Shown here one piece after another: positions 8,433 through 16,199 of a stretch of 64,000 nucleotides of DNA. The notes below the pieces were generated by a model. It saw nothing but the letters and a program-made list of their open reading frames with translations. It had not been told where the DNA came from and ran no database searches. The translations under genes were made by a program, and so were the position numbers. Positions within the stretch are counted from its first letter, which is position 1; each line of letters starts with the position of its first letter. The stretch is from Telluribacter humicola (GTDB lineage: Bacteria > Bacteroidota > Bacteroidia > Cytophagales > Spirosomataceae): assembly GCF_017355935.1 (NCBI RefSeq), contig NZ_JAFIQT010000001.1, positions 2,294,001 through 2,358,000 of the forward strand, given 5' to 3'.

Positions 8433-9297
8433 ACGTGTTTAGGTCTGTAAATTCAAGTTGGGCCCAGGTCAGGGTACCGTGCTGTACGGCTTTTTCCAGA
8501 TCAGGGTGGGAGGCCAGTAGCTGATGCGCCGGCTCATAGTGGGCGTGATGACAGGCAAGGGCTGCCGATTCGCGGTCGTAGGGCTGGCTGGATCTAAACA
8601 GATGCTCCATATCTTTTAAAAGTGCATCGTCCATAAATTTACTCACCAGCCGCCATACCTGAGGAGCCACCTTACGGCCGGCGGCCCAGCGCTCGTGAGC
8701 AAAGTCCGATAAGGTACGCGCCAGCGGTTCATTGGCCCTTTCGTCCAGCCCTACTATGTAGTGTATAGGCTTGTCGTTAAAGATTACTTTCAGGACCAGC
8801 TGATTCCAGGCGGGGTCGGTAAAGTGTCGGGACGGGTAGGGGTTGTGCAGGGCGATGGCATCCAGTACCACCCCCATATTAGATCGTACGGCATCCGTAG
8901 CCCGGAAGAGCCACTGCTCAGGGTATTCCAGCAGGGGCAGGGCCGAGTACAGGGCTACGAGTTCGTTCATTTCGGCCGTATCAAAAAGAGTATCTATATA
9001 CCTCGTATATTCTTCTTTCCCTGAAGCATCCAGGCAAGTAAGCAACCACACTCTGCCTAAACGTACTACCGTCCAGCCTTCAATAGAAAATCCGGGCAGC
9101 AGCTTGCTGATCTCGAGGCTGTGGGCTACATCCATGTCAACCACACGTTTGGACAGAATCCGGGGAGCGGCCACAAAGGCAGTCATTAATTCGCGAGGCT
9201 GAGCCAGACTTTTTTCATTCAGCCATTGCTGCTCGGTGGTAGTCAGGTTTTGCTTAAGAACCTCCCAGAGTAGATCATTTATTAGTAGACCAGGCAT
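8425..9297 (-). CDS. eboA: EboA family protein
   Basis: A 290-residue, mostly helical soluble protein with no known catalytic motif. It carries the conserved EboA features: APRILSKR near residue 45, a PYPSRHF segment before AWNQLVLK, GLDERAN and AHERWAAGR. It is the first gene of the leftward eboABCDEF operon. The 146-base upstream region probably holds the operon promoter, although no clear TAnnTTTG element is visible there. The family occurs almost only in ebo clusters; no biochemical role is established. Confidence 0.87.
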   Translation of the reverse strand: MPGLLINDLLWEVLKQNLTTTEQQWLNEKSLAQPRELMTAFVAAPRILSKRVVDMDVAHSLEISKLLPGFSIEGWTVVRLGRVWLLTCLDASGKEEYTRYIDTLFDTAEMNELVALYSALPLLEYPEQWLFRATDAVRSNMGVVLDAIALHNPYPSRHFTDPAWNQLVLKVIFNDKPIHYIVGLDERANEPLARTLSDFAHERWAAGRKVAPQVWRLVSKFMDDALLKDMEHLFRSSQPYDRESAALACHHAHYEPAHQLLASHPDLEKAVQHGTLTWAQLEFTDLNTYV

Positions 9298-9443
9298 AGT
9301 GGTGGCACAAAATGTAATACAATTAATATTGGGATTTAGGACTATATTCTAGTAACGAATTTAGAAATAGATGCGTTTCCAGAGGCTGCAATTTACACCC
9401 ATTTCTGCTTTTCTGGAGTGTACAAAAAATGACCTTACTCATA

Positions 9444-10073
9444 CTAAAAGTCAAATTCCACAACCTCAGAGTCATTCAGCAAATACTTCGTGAGCTTTTC
9501 GTGTTGTTTTTCGCTTCCCTGAAGGGTCCAGTTGCCACTGATGCGGTCACCAGTGCGGTTCTGCTTACCCCGCATCACACCTAGATTATATTCACGGAAC
9601 AGCTCTTCGTAGCGTTTGAGGGTTTTTTGCTGGTACCTGGTTACGATGCGATAGTTCCGGATCTGATTCCGGTTCTTCATGAAGCTTTGCAGTGGTATCA
9701 GGGCAACCAGTGACAGGATGACGAGGGCGAAGGTGAAAAAGGCCATTTCGTAGTAGCCCGCGCCGATGGCCATGCCCATTGCGGCCGTTACCCACACGGC
9801 CGCCGCCGTGGTAAGTCCTACTACCTGATTTTGCTCCCTGAATATGATTCCACCGCCAATAAAGCCAATACCCGTGATAACATTGGCGGCTATACGACCG
9901 GCATCCAGACTGACTTTGATCGATAGTAGCGTGAATAAGGTGGACCCCAGAGATATCAGGATCATAGTGCGTAGGCCAGCCGATTTGCTCCGGTATTCCC
10001 GTTCCAGACCAACTATGGCACCAATGACAAATGCTAATAGAAGTTTTATGAGATCTTCCGGTGACAGATACAT
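9444..10073 (-). CDS. MgtC/SapB family membrane protein
   Basis: The protein has 209 residues from the ATG at 10073. It has four to five transmembrane segments holding the MgtC/SapB signature (GAIVGLEREYRSKSAGLRT, then GIGFIGGGIIF and AAAVWVTAAMGMAIG). A soluble C-terminal tail of about 80 residues resembles the ACT-like tails of this family. Such proteins are linked to growth at low magnesium and to membrane potential or ATPase regulation in other bacteria; the role here is unknown. The ATG 42 bases further upstream would add a non-hydrophobic leader and is judged less likely. A hairpin separates it from the peptidase gene upstream. Confidence 0.85.
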   Translation of the reverse strand: MYLSPEDLIKLLLAFVIGAIVGLEREYRSKSAGLRTMILISLGSTLFTLLSIKVSLDAGRIAANVITGIGFIGGGIIFREQNQVVGLTTAAAVWVTAAMGMAIGAGYYEMAFFTFALVILSLVALIPLQSFMKNRNQIRNYRIVTRYQQKTLKRYEELFREYNLGVMRGKQNRTGDRISGNWTLQGSEKQHEKLTKYLLNDSEVVEFDF

Positions 10074-10103
10074 AGGTTGAGTTAGGGGATGATAAGTACA
10101 TAA

Positions 10104-10141
10104 AGCTCCGGCCAAGTTCCCAATGGTACCTGGCCGGAGTT
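10104..10141 (-). terminator. Probable terminator after the aminopeptidase gene
   Basis: An 11-bp stem with one G-T pair (10104-10114 with 10131-10141) encloses a 16-base loop. It lies 31 bases past the stop of the leftward Xaa-Pro peptidase gene. The T-tract is weak, so it could equally be a leader hairpin of the MgtC-like gene. Confidence 0.45.
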
Positions 10142-10172
10142 ATATAACTAAAAAAATATACCTATTGCTGTT

Positions 10173-11462
10173 TTAGCTATTCATCAGCTCTTCAATTTCC
10201 TCAGCTTCAATGGGTATATCCGCCATGAGGTCTTTGTTACCGTCGGCGGTGATGAGGATATCATTCTCCAGACGAATACCCAGGCCTTCTTCGCGGATGT
10301 AGATACCCGGCTCGCAGGTGAATACCATCCCCGGCTCGAAGCGACGGTACTTGTTGCCTACGTCGTGCACGTCGAGGCCCAGGAAGTGGGAGGTACCGTG
10401 CGGGAAGTACTTCTTGTAAGCCGGTAGCTCGGGGTCTTGCTTTGCGATATCTTCTTTGGTGATTAGTCCCAGTCCGATCAGCTCATTCTCCATCACCTTA
10501 CCTATCTCTACATGATAGTCGTCCCAGATGTTGCCGGGTACCAGCATGGATTTGGCAGCTTTGAATACCCGCAGTACCGCGTCATATACCTGCCGCTGCC
10601 GCTCCGTAAAGCGACCATTAACCGGGATGGAACGGGTCAGGTCGGCATTGTAGTTGGCGTACTCGGCCGCTACGTCGAGCAGCAGGATATCACCGTCCTT
10701 GCAGGGTTGGTTGTTCTGAAGGTAGTGGAGTACACAGGCGTTGGCCCCCGATGCGATAATGGGCTGGTACGCAAACCCACGCGAACGGCTCCTGACAAAC
10801 TCGTGCAGCAGTTCGGCCTCTACTTCGTATTCCATTACGCCCGGCTTCACAAACTTCAGCAGGCGATGGAATCCGGCACGGGTAATGTCACAGGCCTCCT
10901 GCAGGAGAGCCAGTTCCTGAGGCTGCTTAATGGCACGCAGGTAGTGCATAAGCGGAGCCAGACGGTCCAGCTGGTGGAGGGGGTACTTCTCACGAAACTC
11001 CTGAACGTAACGCGCTTCGCGGGTCTGAACGGGGGAGTCGTTGCGGGTATGCTCGTTGGTATTGAGGTACACACGCTCGGCTTCGAAAACAATGTTACGA
11101 AATACCTGTTCGAACTGATGGGTCCAGAATATAGTCTGGATCCCTGATACTTCACGGGCTTGCTCCTTGGTCAGTTTTTCACCCTCCCACACGGCTATGT
11201 ACTCATTGGTTTCACGCAGAAACAGGACCTCCCGCATTTTCTCATCGGGATGCTCAGGGAATAAGACCAGCCTTGTTTCCTCCTGATCTACACCCGTGAG
11301 GTAAAACAGGTCAGTACTTTGCCGGAAGCCCATCGAACCGTCGGCATTGGTAGGCATGATGTCATTGGCATTCAGGATGACCATTGACTTGGGTTTCAGG
11401 ATACTTGCTAATCGGCGACGGTTTTCTACAAAGAGGGTTTTATCAATAGGTAGATAGCGCAT
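10173..11462 (-). CDS. pepP: Xaa-Pro aminopeptidase (aminopeptidase P, M24B)
   Basis: The 429-residue protein has an aminopeptidase P N-terminal domain (about 1-140) and a pita-bread M24 catalytic domain. All five metal ligands are visible: Asp263 (LLLDVAAEY), Asp274 (YNADLTRS), His359 (SHFLGLDVHD), Glu384 (CEPGIYI) and Glu399 (RLENDIL). It removes N-terminal residues preceding proline from peptides in the cytosol. Length and motif spacing match bacterial PepP. It is likely monocistronic. Confidence 0.92.
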   Translation of the reverse strand: MRYLPIDKTLFVENRRRLASILKPKSMVILNANDIMPTNADGSMGFRQSTDLFYLTGVDQEETRLVLFPEHPDEKMREVLFLRETNEYIAVWEGEKLTKEQAREVSGIQTIFWTHQFEQVFRNIVFEAERVYLNTNEHTRNDSPVQTREARYVQEFREKYPLHQLDRLAPLMHYLRAIKQPQELALLQEACDITRAGFHRLLKFVKPGVMEYEVEAELLHEFVRSRSRGFAYQPIIASGANACVLHYLQNNQPCKDGDILLLDVAAEYANYNADLTRSIPVNGRFTERQRQVYDAVLRVFKAAKSMLVPGNIWDDYHVEIGKVMENELIGLGLITKEDIAKQDPELPAYKKYFPHGTSHFLGLDVHDVGNKYRRFEPGMVFTCEPGIYIREEGLGIRLENDILITADGNKDLMADIPIEAEEIEELMNS

Positions 11463-11658
11463 GGTAGTTTATTTATGAGGAACACTTTTGACGAATCAAT
11501 TAATTAATTACGTTTAACTCCCTATAGTCTTGTCGGGTTTCGGATAGATCACCAGAAAAGTGGAATACTACAGCAAGTCAGGCACTATAATTTTACAGCT
11601 TAAAGCTATTGATTGACCAAAATTACAAAACATTACCAAACTAATTTTCCCTGATTGT

Positions 11659-13185
11659 ATGAAAGCCAGACTTCTCGGTATACTGCTTTTTCTACCCCTA
11701 TTCCTTTCTGCCCAACCCAAGTACTGGATATACCTGAAAGACAAGAACGCGGCCGACCAACCAGCCATCTCCGAAACTACCATGCAGAACCGGAAGATGT
11801 TGGGGTTGGCCCTATTTGACGAGACGGACCTGCCGGTGCAGGCTGCCTACGAAAAGGAGCTCACTCAGACTTCCGTTACGATCATCAATCGCTCCAAGTG
11901 GCTGAATGCCGTGTCGGCTACCCTCACGCCCGAGCAGGCGTTCCGAGTGTCGAAGCTCCCCTTCGTAACCGACGTAGTACCTATGACCTCCGGCTTCTAC
12001 ATAGCCCGTACCCAACCCGTGGATAAAGCGCAACTGGCACCGGTAATGGCGCAGGTACAGTCCGAGGCATTTCTACAATCGGGCTATACCGGCAAGGGGG
12101 TGACCATCGGTGTGATCGACGCGGGTTTTTACGGAGCTGATTCGTCCTATGCCCTGCGTGATATTTTTACCGGCAAGCGTATTCTTGGTATTCGTGACTA
12201 CGTCAAGCGTGACCGCCCGGCTTCACTGCTGTACACGACGGCCGAGTCATTCTCGGATGTACACGGTACCGAAGTAATGGCCGCCATTGGTGGTATGGAC
12301 AAGAATGACAACATCCAGTACGGTATGGCCATGGATGCCAAGTTTTACCTGGCCCGTACCGACTACTCGTTGCGTGAGTGGCGGGGCGAAGAGGACAACT
12401 GGATCGCCGCCATGGAGTGGATGGACAGCCTGGGGGTGCGCCTGATCAATACTTCACTGGGTTACGCCCGCGGATTTTCGGACCCCAAAGAAAATTACGA
12501 AACCAAGCAGATGGATGGCAAGACCAGCGCCATCAGCCGTGCGGCCCAGATGGCTTCGGACAAGAAGGGCATGCTGATTATAGTATCGGCCGGTAACGAA
12601 GGCGAAGACAAAAACTGGCGTATTATTTCGACTCCCGCGGATGCCAAGGGGGTACTTTCTATCGGGGCTACCAACCAGCGGCTCTGGAACAAGATCGGGT
12701 ACAGTAGTGTAGGACCGGAGTTTTTGCCGTACCTCAAGCCTAATGTTTCCTGCTTCTCGCTTTATGGTACTTCGCTGTCGGCACCGGTCATTACGGGCTT
12801 TGCGGCCTGTCTGATGCAGGCTCACCCCGAGCTGAATAATAAGGAACTGATGGAACTGATTGAGAAGTCGGCGCATCTGTATCCTTATGGCAATAACTAC
12901 GTGGGCTATGGTGTACCTATGGCTACCCGGGCGCTGGCGCTGGCGAAGGCTCCCTATATGCCCTCTAATGGTACTACCGTCAAAGCCAGCGGAAAGAACA
13001 TAGATGTGCCGGTCAATACCAGTGAGAATATGGCGGTTGTTTATCGTAAGAAGAATAAGAAGGATGTGATTACTCAGCAGGTGGCCAGGGTGCAGAACGG
13101 CGTGGTATCCCTGAAGCGCCAGAACGGTGAGGAGTACACGACCATTGACCTGAAAGATCAGGTGATAGAGGTGGCCTGGGAGTAA
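11659..13185 (+). CDS. Secreted S8 family serine peptidase (subtilase)
   Basis: The 508-residue protein has a Sec signal peptide (residues 1-18, ending SAQ). A propeptide-like region follows to about 140, then a subtilisin catalytic domain with Asp154 (GVIDAGF), His202 (DVHGTEV), Asn313 (SAGNEG) and Ser372 (YGTSLSAP). A C-terminal beta-rich tail of about 70 residues ends in ...VIEVAWE; it may be a sorting or accessory domain but does not show a clear type IX secretion motif. It is predicted to be extracytoplasmic. A hairpin with a T-run follows the stop. Confidence 0.9.
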   Translation: MKARLLGILLFLPLFLSAQPKYWIYLKDKNAADQPAISETTMQNRKMLGLALFDETDLPVQAAYEKELTQTSVTIINRSKWLNAVSATLTPEQAFRVSKLPFVTDVVPMTSGFYIARTQPVDKAQLAPVMAQVQSEAFLQSGYTGKGVTIGVIDAGFYGADSSYALRDIFTGKRILGIRDYVKRDRPASLLYTTAESFSDVHGTEVMAAIGGMDKNDNIQYGMAMDAKFYLARTDYSLREWRGEEDNWIAAMEWMDSLGVRLINTSLGYARGFSDPKENYETKQMDGKTSAISRAAQMASDKKGMLIIVSAGNEGEDKNWRIISTPADAKGVLSIGATNQRLWNKIGYSSVGPEFLPYLKPNVSCFSLYGTSLSAPVITGFAACLMQAHPELNNKELMELIEKSAHLYPYGNNYVGYGVPMATRALALAKAPYMPSNGTTVKASGKNIDVPVNTSENMAVVYRKKNKKDVITQQVARVQNGVVSLKRQNGEEYTTIDLKDQVIEVAWE

Positions 13186-13226
13186 TCTTCCTGATATCAT
13201 CTAAATCAATACTTATTTCATCCAAT

Positions 13227-13253
13227 GGGCAGGCTAGACCTGCCCTATTTTTT
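13227..13253 (+). terminator. Rho-independent terminator of the subtilase gene
   Basis: A 7-bp GC stem (13227-13233 with 13239-13245) is followed by TATTTTTT. It lies 42 bases after the subtilase stop and directly abuts the promoter-like element of the next gene. Confidence 0.7.
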
Positions 13254-13257
13254 AGTG

Positions 13258-13265
13258 TACATTTG
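13258..13265 (+). promoter_or_regulatory. Possible -7 promoter element of the HAD phosphatase gene
   Basis: TACATTTG fits TAnnTTTG and lies only five bases before the ATG at 13270. If used, the transcript would be nearly leaderless. No TTG is found at the usual -33 spacing. Confidence 0.3.
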
Positions 13266-13269
13266 TACC

Positions 13270-13926
13270 ATGGAAAACACAATAGCTGTCATATTTGACA
13301 TGGATGGCGTTATCTGCCATACCAATCCGTACCATTCGAAGGCATTCCGTGAGTTTTTTGCTAAGCGTGACCTGTCACCTACCGATGAGGAGTTTGCCCA
13401 ACACATGTTTGGCAAAAGCAATAGCTACATATTAAGCCACTTCCTGCAGAGAGAGGTAGTAGGTGAGGAGTTTAAGCAACTGGAAGACGAAAAAGAAAGC
13501 CTGTTCCGTACCATCTACGAGCCTCACATAGAGCCCATTGGCGGGTTGCTGGAATTCATTGGTGATCTTAAAAATAACGGCGTCAAAACCGGGGTGGCCA
13601 CCTCGGCTCCCTATGCCAATCTGGAACTGATCATCACTAAGCTGGACCTGCGAAAGCAGATGGAGTCTATCCTGGCCAGCGAAGACGTAAAGAAGCACAA
13701 GCCCGATCCGGAGGTGTACCTGACCTCAGCCCGGAACCTGGGAGTGGAGCCAAAGCAGTGCGTGGTATTTGAAGATTCGTATTCGGGTGTTTCGGCGGCC
13801 CTTAATGCGGGTATGAAGGTAGTGGGAGTACTTACCTCCCACACGCGCGAAGAGCTGCCTCCCTGTAACCTATATATTGAGAACTATAACGAGATGTCGT
13901 TTGCGAAGGTAAAGGAGCTGTTCTAA
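13270..13926 (+). CDS. HAD-superfamily hydrolase, beta-phosphoglucomutase-like
   Basis: The 218-residue protein starts at the ATG at 13270; the in-frame GTG/ATG codons further upstream lie inside the terminator. HAD motif I is FDMDGV with Asp10 and Asp12. Motif II is ATSAP, the Lys lies in DVKKHKPDP, and motif IV is FEDSYSGVSAA. A helical cap is inserted after motif I, as in subfamily I phosphatases and phosphomutases. It probably acts on a small sugar phosphate in the cytosol; the substrate cannot be read from sequence. Confidence 0.85.
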   Translation: MENTIAVIFDMDGVICHTNPYHSKAFREFFAKRDLSPTDEEFAQHMFGKSNSYILSHFLQREVVGEEFKQLEDEKESLFRTIYEPHIEPIGGLLEFIGDLKNNGVKTGVATSAPYANLELIITKLDLRKQMESILASEDVKKHKPDPEVYLTSARNLGVEPKQCVVFEDSYSGVSAALNAGMKVVGVLTSHTREELPPCNLYIENYNEMSFAKVKELF

Positions 13927-13931
13927 GTTCT

Positions 13932-14066
13932 GCCCGCGCTCCGCTAGCCCTGATTTGCAATCAGGCTCCGCCCGGCAAGAGGCTCTCTTCCAGCGTTTTC
14001 AACGTGGAAGAAACTACATCGCGTCGCAGACGCTATATAATGCAACACCCAATTATAAATTGGGGT
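13932..14066. repeat. Cluster of four short hairpins, REP/MITE-like intergenic sequence
   Basis: The intergenic region after the HAD gene contains four successive imperfect or perfect palindromes: 13946-13967, 13987-14010, 14021-14033 and 14048-14064. The density of hairpins and the lack of a convincing reading frame suggest a small non-autonomous repeat element rather than a gene. I cannot show other copies in this window, so the family assignment is inference. Confidence 0.45.
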
Positions 14067-14095
14067 TAGCTAAGTCCGTTTTCAACACGACAAAT

Positions 14096-14131
14096 AAAGA
14101 AGCCCGACTCTATTTCAGACCGGGCTTCTTT
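14096..14131. terminator. Bidirectional terminator between HAD gene and flavoprotein gene
   Basis: An 11-bp perfect stem (14096-14106 with 14121-14131) with a 14-base loop and A/T flanks lies between convergent genes. It can serve both the rightward HAD transcript and the leftward oxidoreductase transcript. Confidence 0.7.
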
Positions 14132-14172
14132 ATTTTCATACTACTCTTTGTATATCAGTTACTGACTTACAA

Positions 14173-15084
14173 TTAGAACTCCTCGTCAATGAGCTCTTTA
14201 TTCATGACGGCTCCCGCTTTATTACCCGCGGCCACGGCGGAGGCCACCGACCGCATGGGATACGCGTTATCACCAGCGGCATATATACCCTTTACAGTAG
14301 TTCGCTGAAATTCATCTACTTTGATGAGTCCATGATCCGTGAGCTCGCATCCAAGTTCCACCGGAATAGTACTGTGTAGCTCAAAGGGGACCCGGGCGAA
14401 CAGGGCTGAAACAAAGTAGCTGGTGCCACCCTTCAGTACCAGATTTTGGATAATACCCTGTTCATGTTCTATCTGCAGGATCTCCTCTTCAACAATCTCA
14501 ACCTCTTTACTTCTCAGCGTCTGGATTTGCTCTTCGGTCAGTGTAGAAGTACCATTGGTAAAAAGTACCAGATCCTGACTCCAGTTACTCAGGAGTTTAA
14601 CAAATTCATAACCCATGTCTCCGTTGCCCAGCAAGCCGATCTTCTTGTGGCGTACTTCATAGCCATGGCAGTAGGGACAGTGTAGTATCGATATACCCCA
14701 GCAGGCGGCGAACCCTTCTATATCAGGCATGAGATCTCTGACACCGGTGGCTAACAGGAGTTTCTTAGCGGTAAAGGATTCACTCTCAGTAATTTCTACT
14801 AAGAATTTATCTGCCTCCCGGCTTACCTTATTTACAACCGAGTCGCGAAAGGTAACGGTCGGGTAACTAAGTACCTGACTGATGGCTTTGTCCCGAATGG
14901 CCTGTGGTGTTTCTCCATCCTGCGTAATAAAGTTGTGTGAATGTGGGGTCTGGATATTGCAGGGGCTACCGCTATCAATCAGAAGTACCTTGCGTAATGA
15001 GCGCCCTAAGGCCATGGCGGCGGAAAGTCCGGCGAAGCTACCACCTACTATTACTACATCATAATCCGTTGTTCTGTCTTTCAT
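14173..15084 (-). CDS. FAD-dependent NAD(P) oxidoreductase, thioredoxin-reductase-like
   Basis: The 303-residue protein has two dinucleotide-binding folds: an FAD motif GGSFAGLSA (residues 14-22) and a second GLLGNGDMGYE. A redox-active CPYC (Cys136, Cys139) is followed by HGYEVRHK, and a C-terminal GIYAAGDNA motif binds FAD. It resembles the small thioredoxin-reductase-like flavoproteins common in Bacteroidota, distinct from true TrxB. The partner substrate is unknown. Its promoter is overlapped by a 49-base palindrome, suggesting dedicated repression. Confidence 0.87.
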   Translation of the reverse strand: MKDRTTDYDVVIVGGSFAGLSAAMALGRSLRKVLLIDSGSPCNIQTPHSHNFITQDGETPQAIRDKAISQVLSYPTVTFRDSVVNKVSREADKFLVEITESESFTAKKLLLATGVRDLMPDIEGFAACWGISILHCPYCHGYEVRHKKIGLLGNGDMGYEFVKLLSNWSQDLVLFTNGTSTLTEEQIQTLRSKEVEIVEEEILQIEHEQGIIQNLVLKGGTSYFVSALFARVPFELHSTIPVELGCELTDHGLIKVDEFQRTTVKGIYAAGDNAYPMRSVASAVAAGNKAGAVMNKELIDEEF

Positions 15085-15125
15085 TGTTTCTATTGAATTG
15101 GTAGATTCAAAAGCATTGAGTTAAA

Positions 15126-15157
15126 CAAATGTAGGTAATATCTCCCCATAAATGCAA
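15126..15157 (-). promoter_or_regulatory. Promoter of the flavoprotein gene (TTG-N21-TAnnTTTG)
   Basis: On the minus strand TACATTTG (15133 to 15126) matches the Bacteroidota -7 box. A TTG at 15157-15155 sits 21 bases upstream as a -33 candidate. The predicted start site is about 35 bases before the ATG at 15084. The -33 half lies inside the large palindrome at 15136-15184. Confidence 0.5.
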
Positions 15158-15184
15158 CGATGTTGCATTTATGGGGAGATATTA
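15136..15184. promoter_or_regulatory. 23-bp perfect inverted repeat, probable operator
   Basis: Positions 15136-15158 pair perfectly with 15162-15184 around the 3-base centre GAT. The core reads ATGCAAC-GAT-GTTGCAT. It overlaps the -33 region of the flavoprotein promoter and lies 94 bases after the stop of the upstream lipoprotein gene. It could be a repressor site or, as RNA, a very stable hairpin. The minus-strand side lacks a T-run, which argues against a terminator. Confidence 0.55.
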
Positions 15185-15277
15185 TTTTTTAGACGCCTGA
15201 AGTAGTTCAATTAAATTATCGAATGAAAGAGAGTATTTACTTAATTGTCACTAAATGATTGCTTTGGGAGCAGAAGG

Positions 15278-15700
15278 TCATAGCCTTTCAAATCTTAGCG
15301 TTTTCTGTCCACTACGGTCTTCTTCTCCAAAGTAGTGGTGCTGTAATTCATAGAAGTTGGGGAGCGTGAGTTTCTTCCCGGATATCTCCACCGGATATTC
15401 AAATAGAGTAGGCATACTACTGCTGAACATAGACCGGGAGATAAAGATGGAGCCGCCCTTCAGTTCATAGCTATAAAAGCCACTACCTATTTTTGGAATC
15501 AGGTACCCGCTGGCGTTGGGAGCCTTGCCTCTTCGTACATTTATTCCATCTTTATTGATAATAAGGGTATCCTGCCGGACGGTGCGCTCCACCCAGGTAC
15601 CCCGAAGGGAGGCAGGCGTAACCGTATCGGTGGTGCAGCTACTGATTAGTAACAGCCACGCACCCAGCATGAGTATTTTCAGAGGTAAAGAAGTCTTCAT
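15278..15700 (-). CDS. Small lipoprotein of unknown function
   Basis: The 140-residue protein has an N-terminal hydrophobic helix and a lipobox LISSC (Cys22), so it is a predicted lipoprotein. The mature part begins with threonine-rich linker residues, then LRGTWVERTVRQDTLII, which resembles lipocalin-like small Bacteroidota lipoproteins with a beta-barrel fold. I do not recognise a specific family. It is flanked by single-gene units. Confidence 0.7.
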   Translation of the reverse strand: MKTSLPLKILMLGAWLLLISSCTTDTVTPASLRGTWVERTVRQDTLIINKDGINVRRGKAPNASGYLIPKIGSGFYSYELKGGSIFISRSMFSSSMPTLFEYPVEISGKKLTLPNFYELQHHYFGEEDRSGQKTLRFERL

Positions 15701-15782
15701 CGTTGTAGGTTTAGTTAGGTTATATCTTATAGACTACCTTCCTCCAGATAGGGTTGGAAGCACTACTTAAATAAGTTGTCCC

Positions 15783-16181
15783 TTAACGGTCCCGGTTGAT
15801 AATAAAGCTACTTTCCTGCCGGGCAAAGCCTACCTTGGGGTAGTACTCCATAGCAGCCGGTACCGACAGCAGAAGTACCATGGACTGCTCGCCGACCTGC
15901 TCTTTGGTCATTTGGATGAGGCGCTTACCAATGCCCATCTTCTGATAAGCGGTACGTACGGCCAGATCCGCCAGGTAGCAGCTCCACACCCAGTCGGTGA
16001 TGGAGCGTGCTACTCCTACCAACAGCTCACCATCCCAGGCCGTGATGACCAGGTCGGAGTTTTGGTACATCTGCCTGATCCGTTCTTCGTCGTGCGTTGG
16101 GCGGGGTAGGGAAGCCTCCTCGTAAAGAAAAATGACCTCTTCGGGAGTTGGTTTGCGGTCGGTATGATACGTTATAGCCAT
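15783..16181 (-). CDS. GNAT family N-acetyltransferase
   Basis: This 132-residue protein has the GNAT core. LAVRTAYQKMGIGKRLIQ holds the acetyl-CoA-binding R/QxxGxG/A loop at about residues 78-90. Strand VLLLSVPAAMEYYPKVGF leads to the typical Y-x-K-x-GF end. It is likely a cytosolic acyltransferase acting on a small amine, with unknown substrate. It lies 18 bases downstream of the DUF4153 gene and may share its transcript. Confidence 0.85.
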   Translation of the reverse strand: MAITYHTDRKPTPEEVIFLYEEASLPRPTHDEERIRQMYQNSDLVITAWDGELLVGVARSITDWVWSCYLADLAVRTAYQKMGIGKRLIQMTKEQVGEQSMVLLLSVPAAMEYYPKVGFARQESSFIINRDR

Positions 16182-16199
16182 GGTGTTTCTTTTCGTTGC

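Noticed and set aside
12454-13200. 248-codon leftward open frame
   Set aside because: Antisense to the subtilase catalytic domain; no domain in its translation.
13955-14176. 73-codon frame after the HAD gene
   Set aside because: It runs through four hairpins and a terminator and resembles a translated repeat element rather than a protein.
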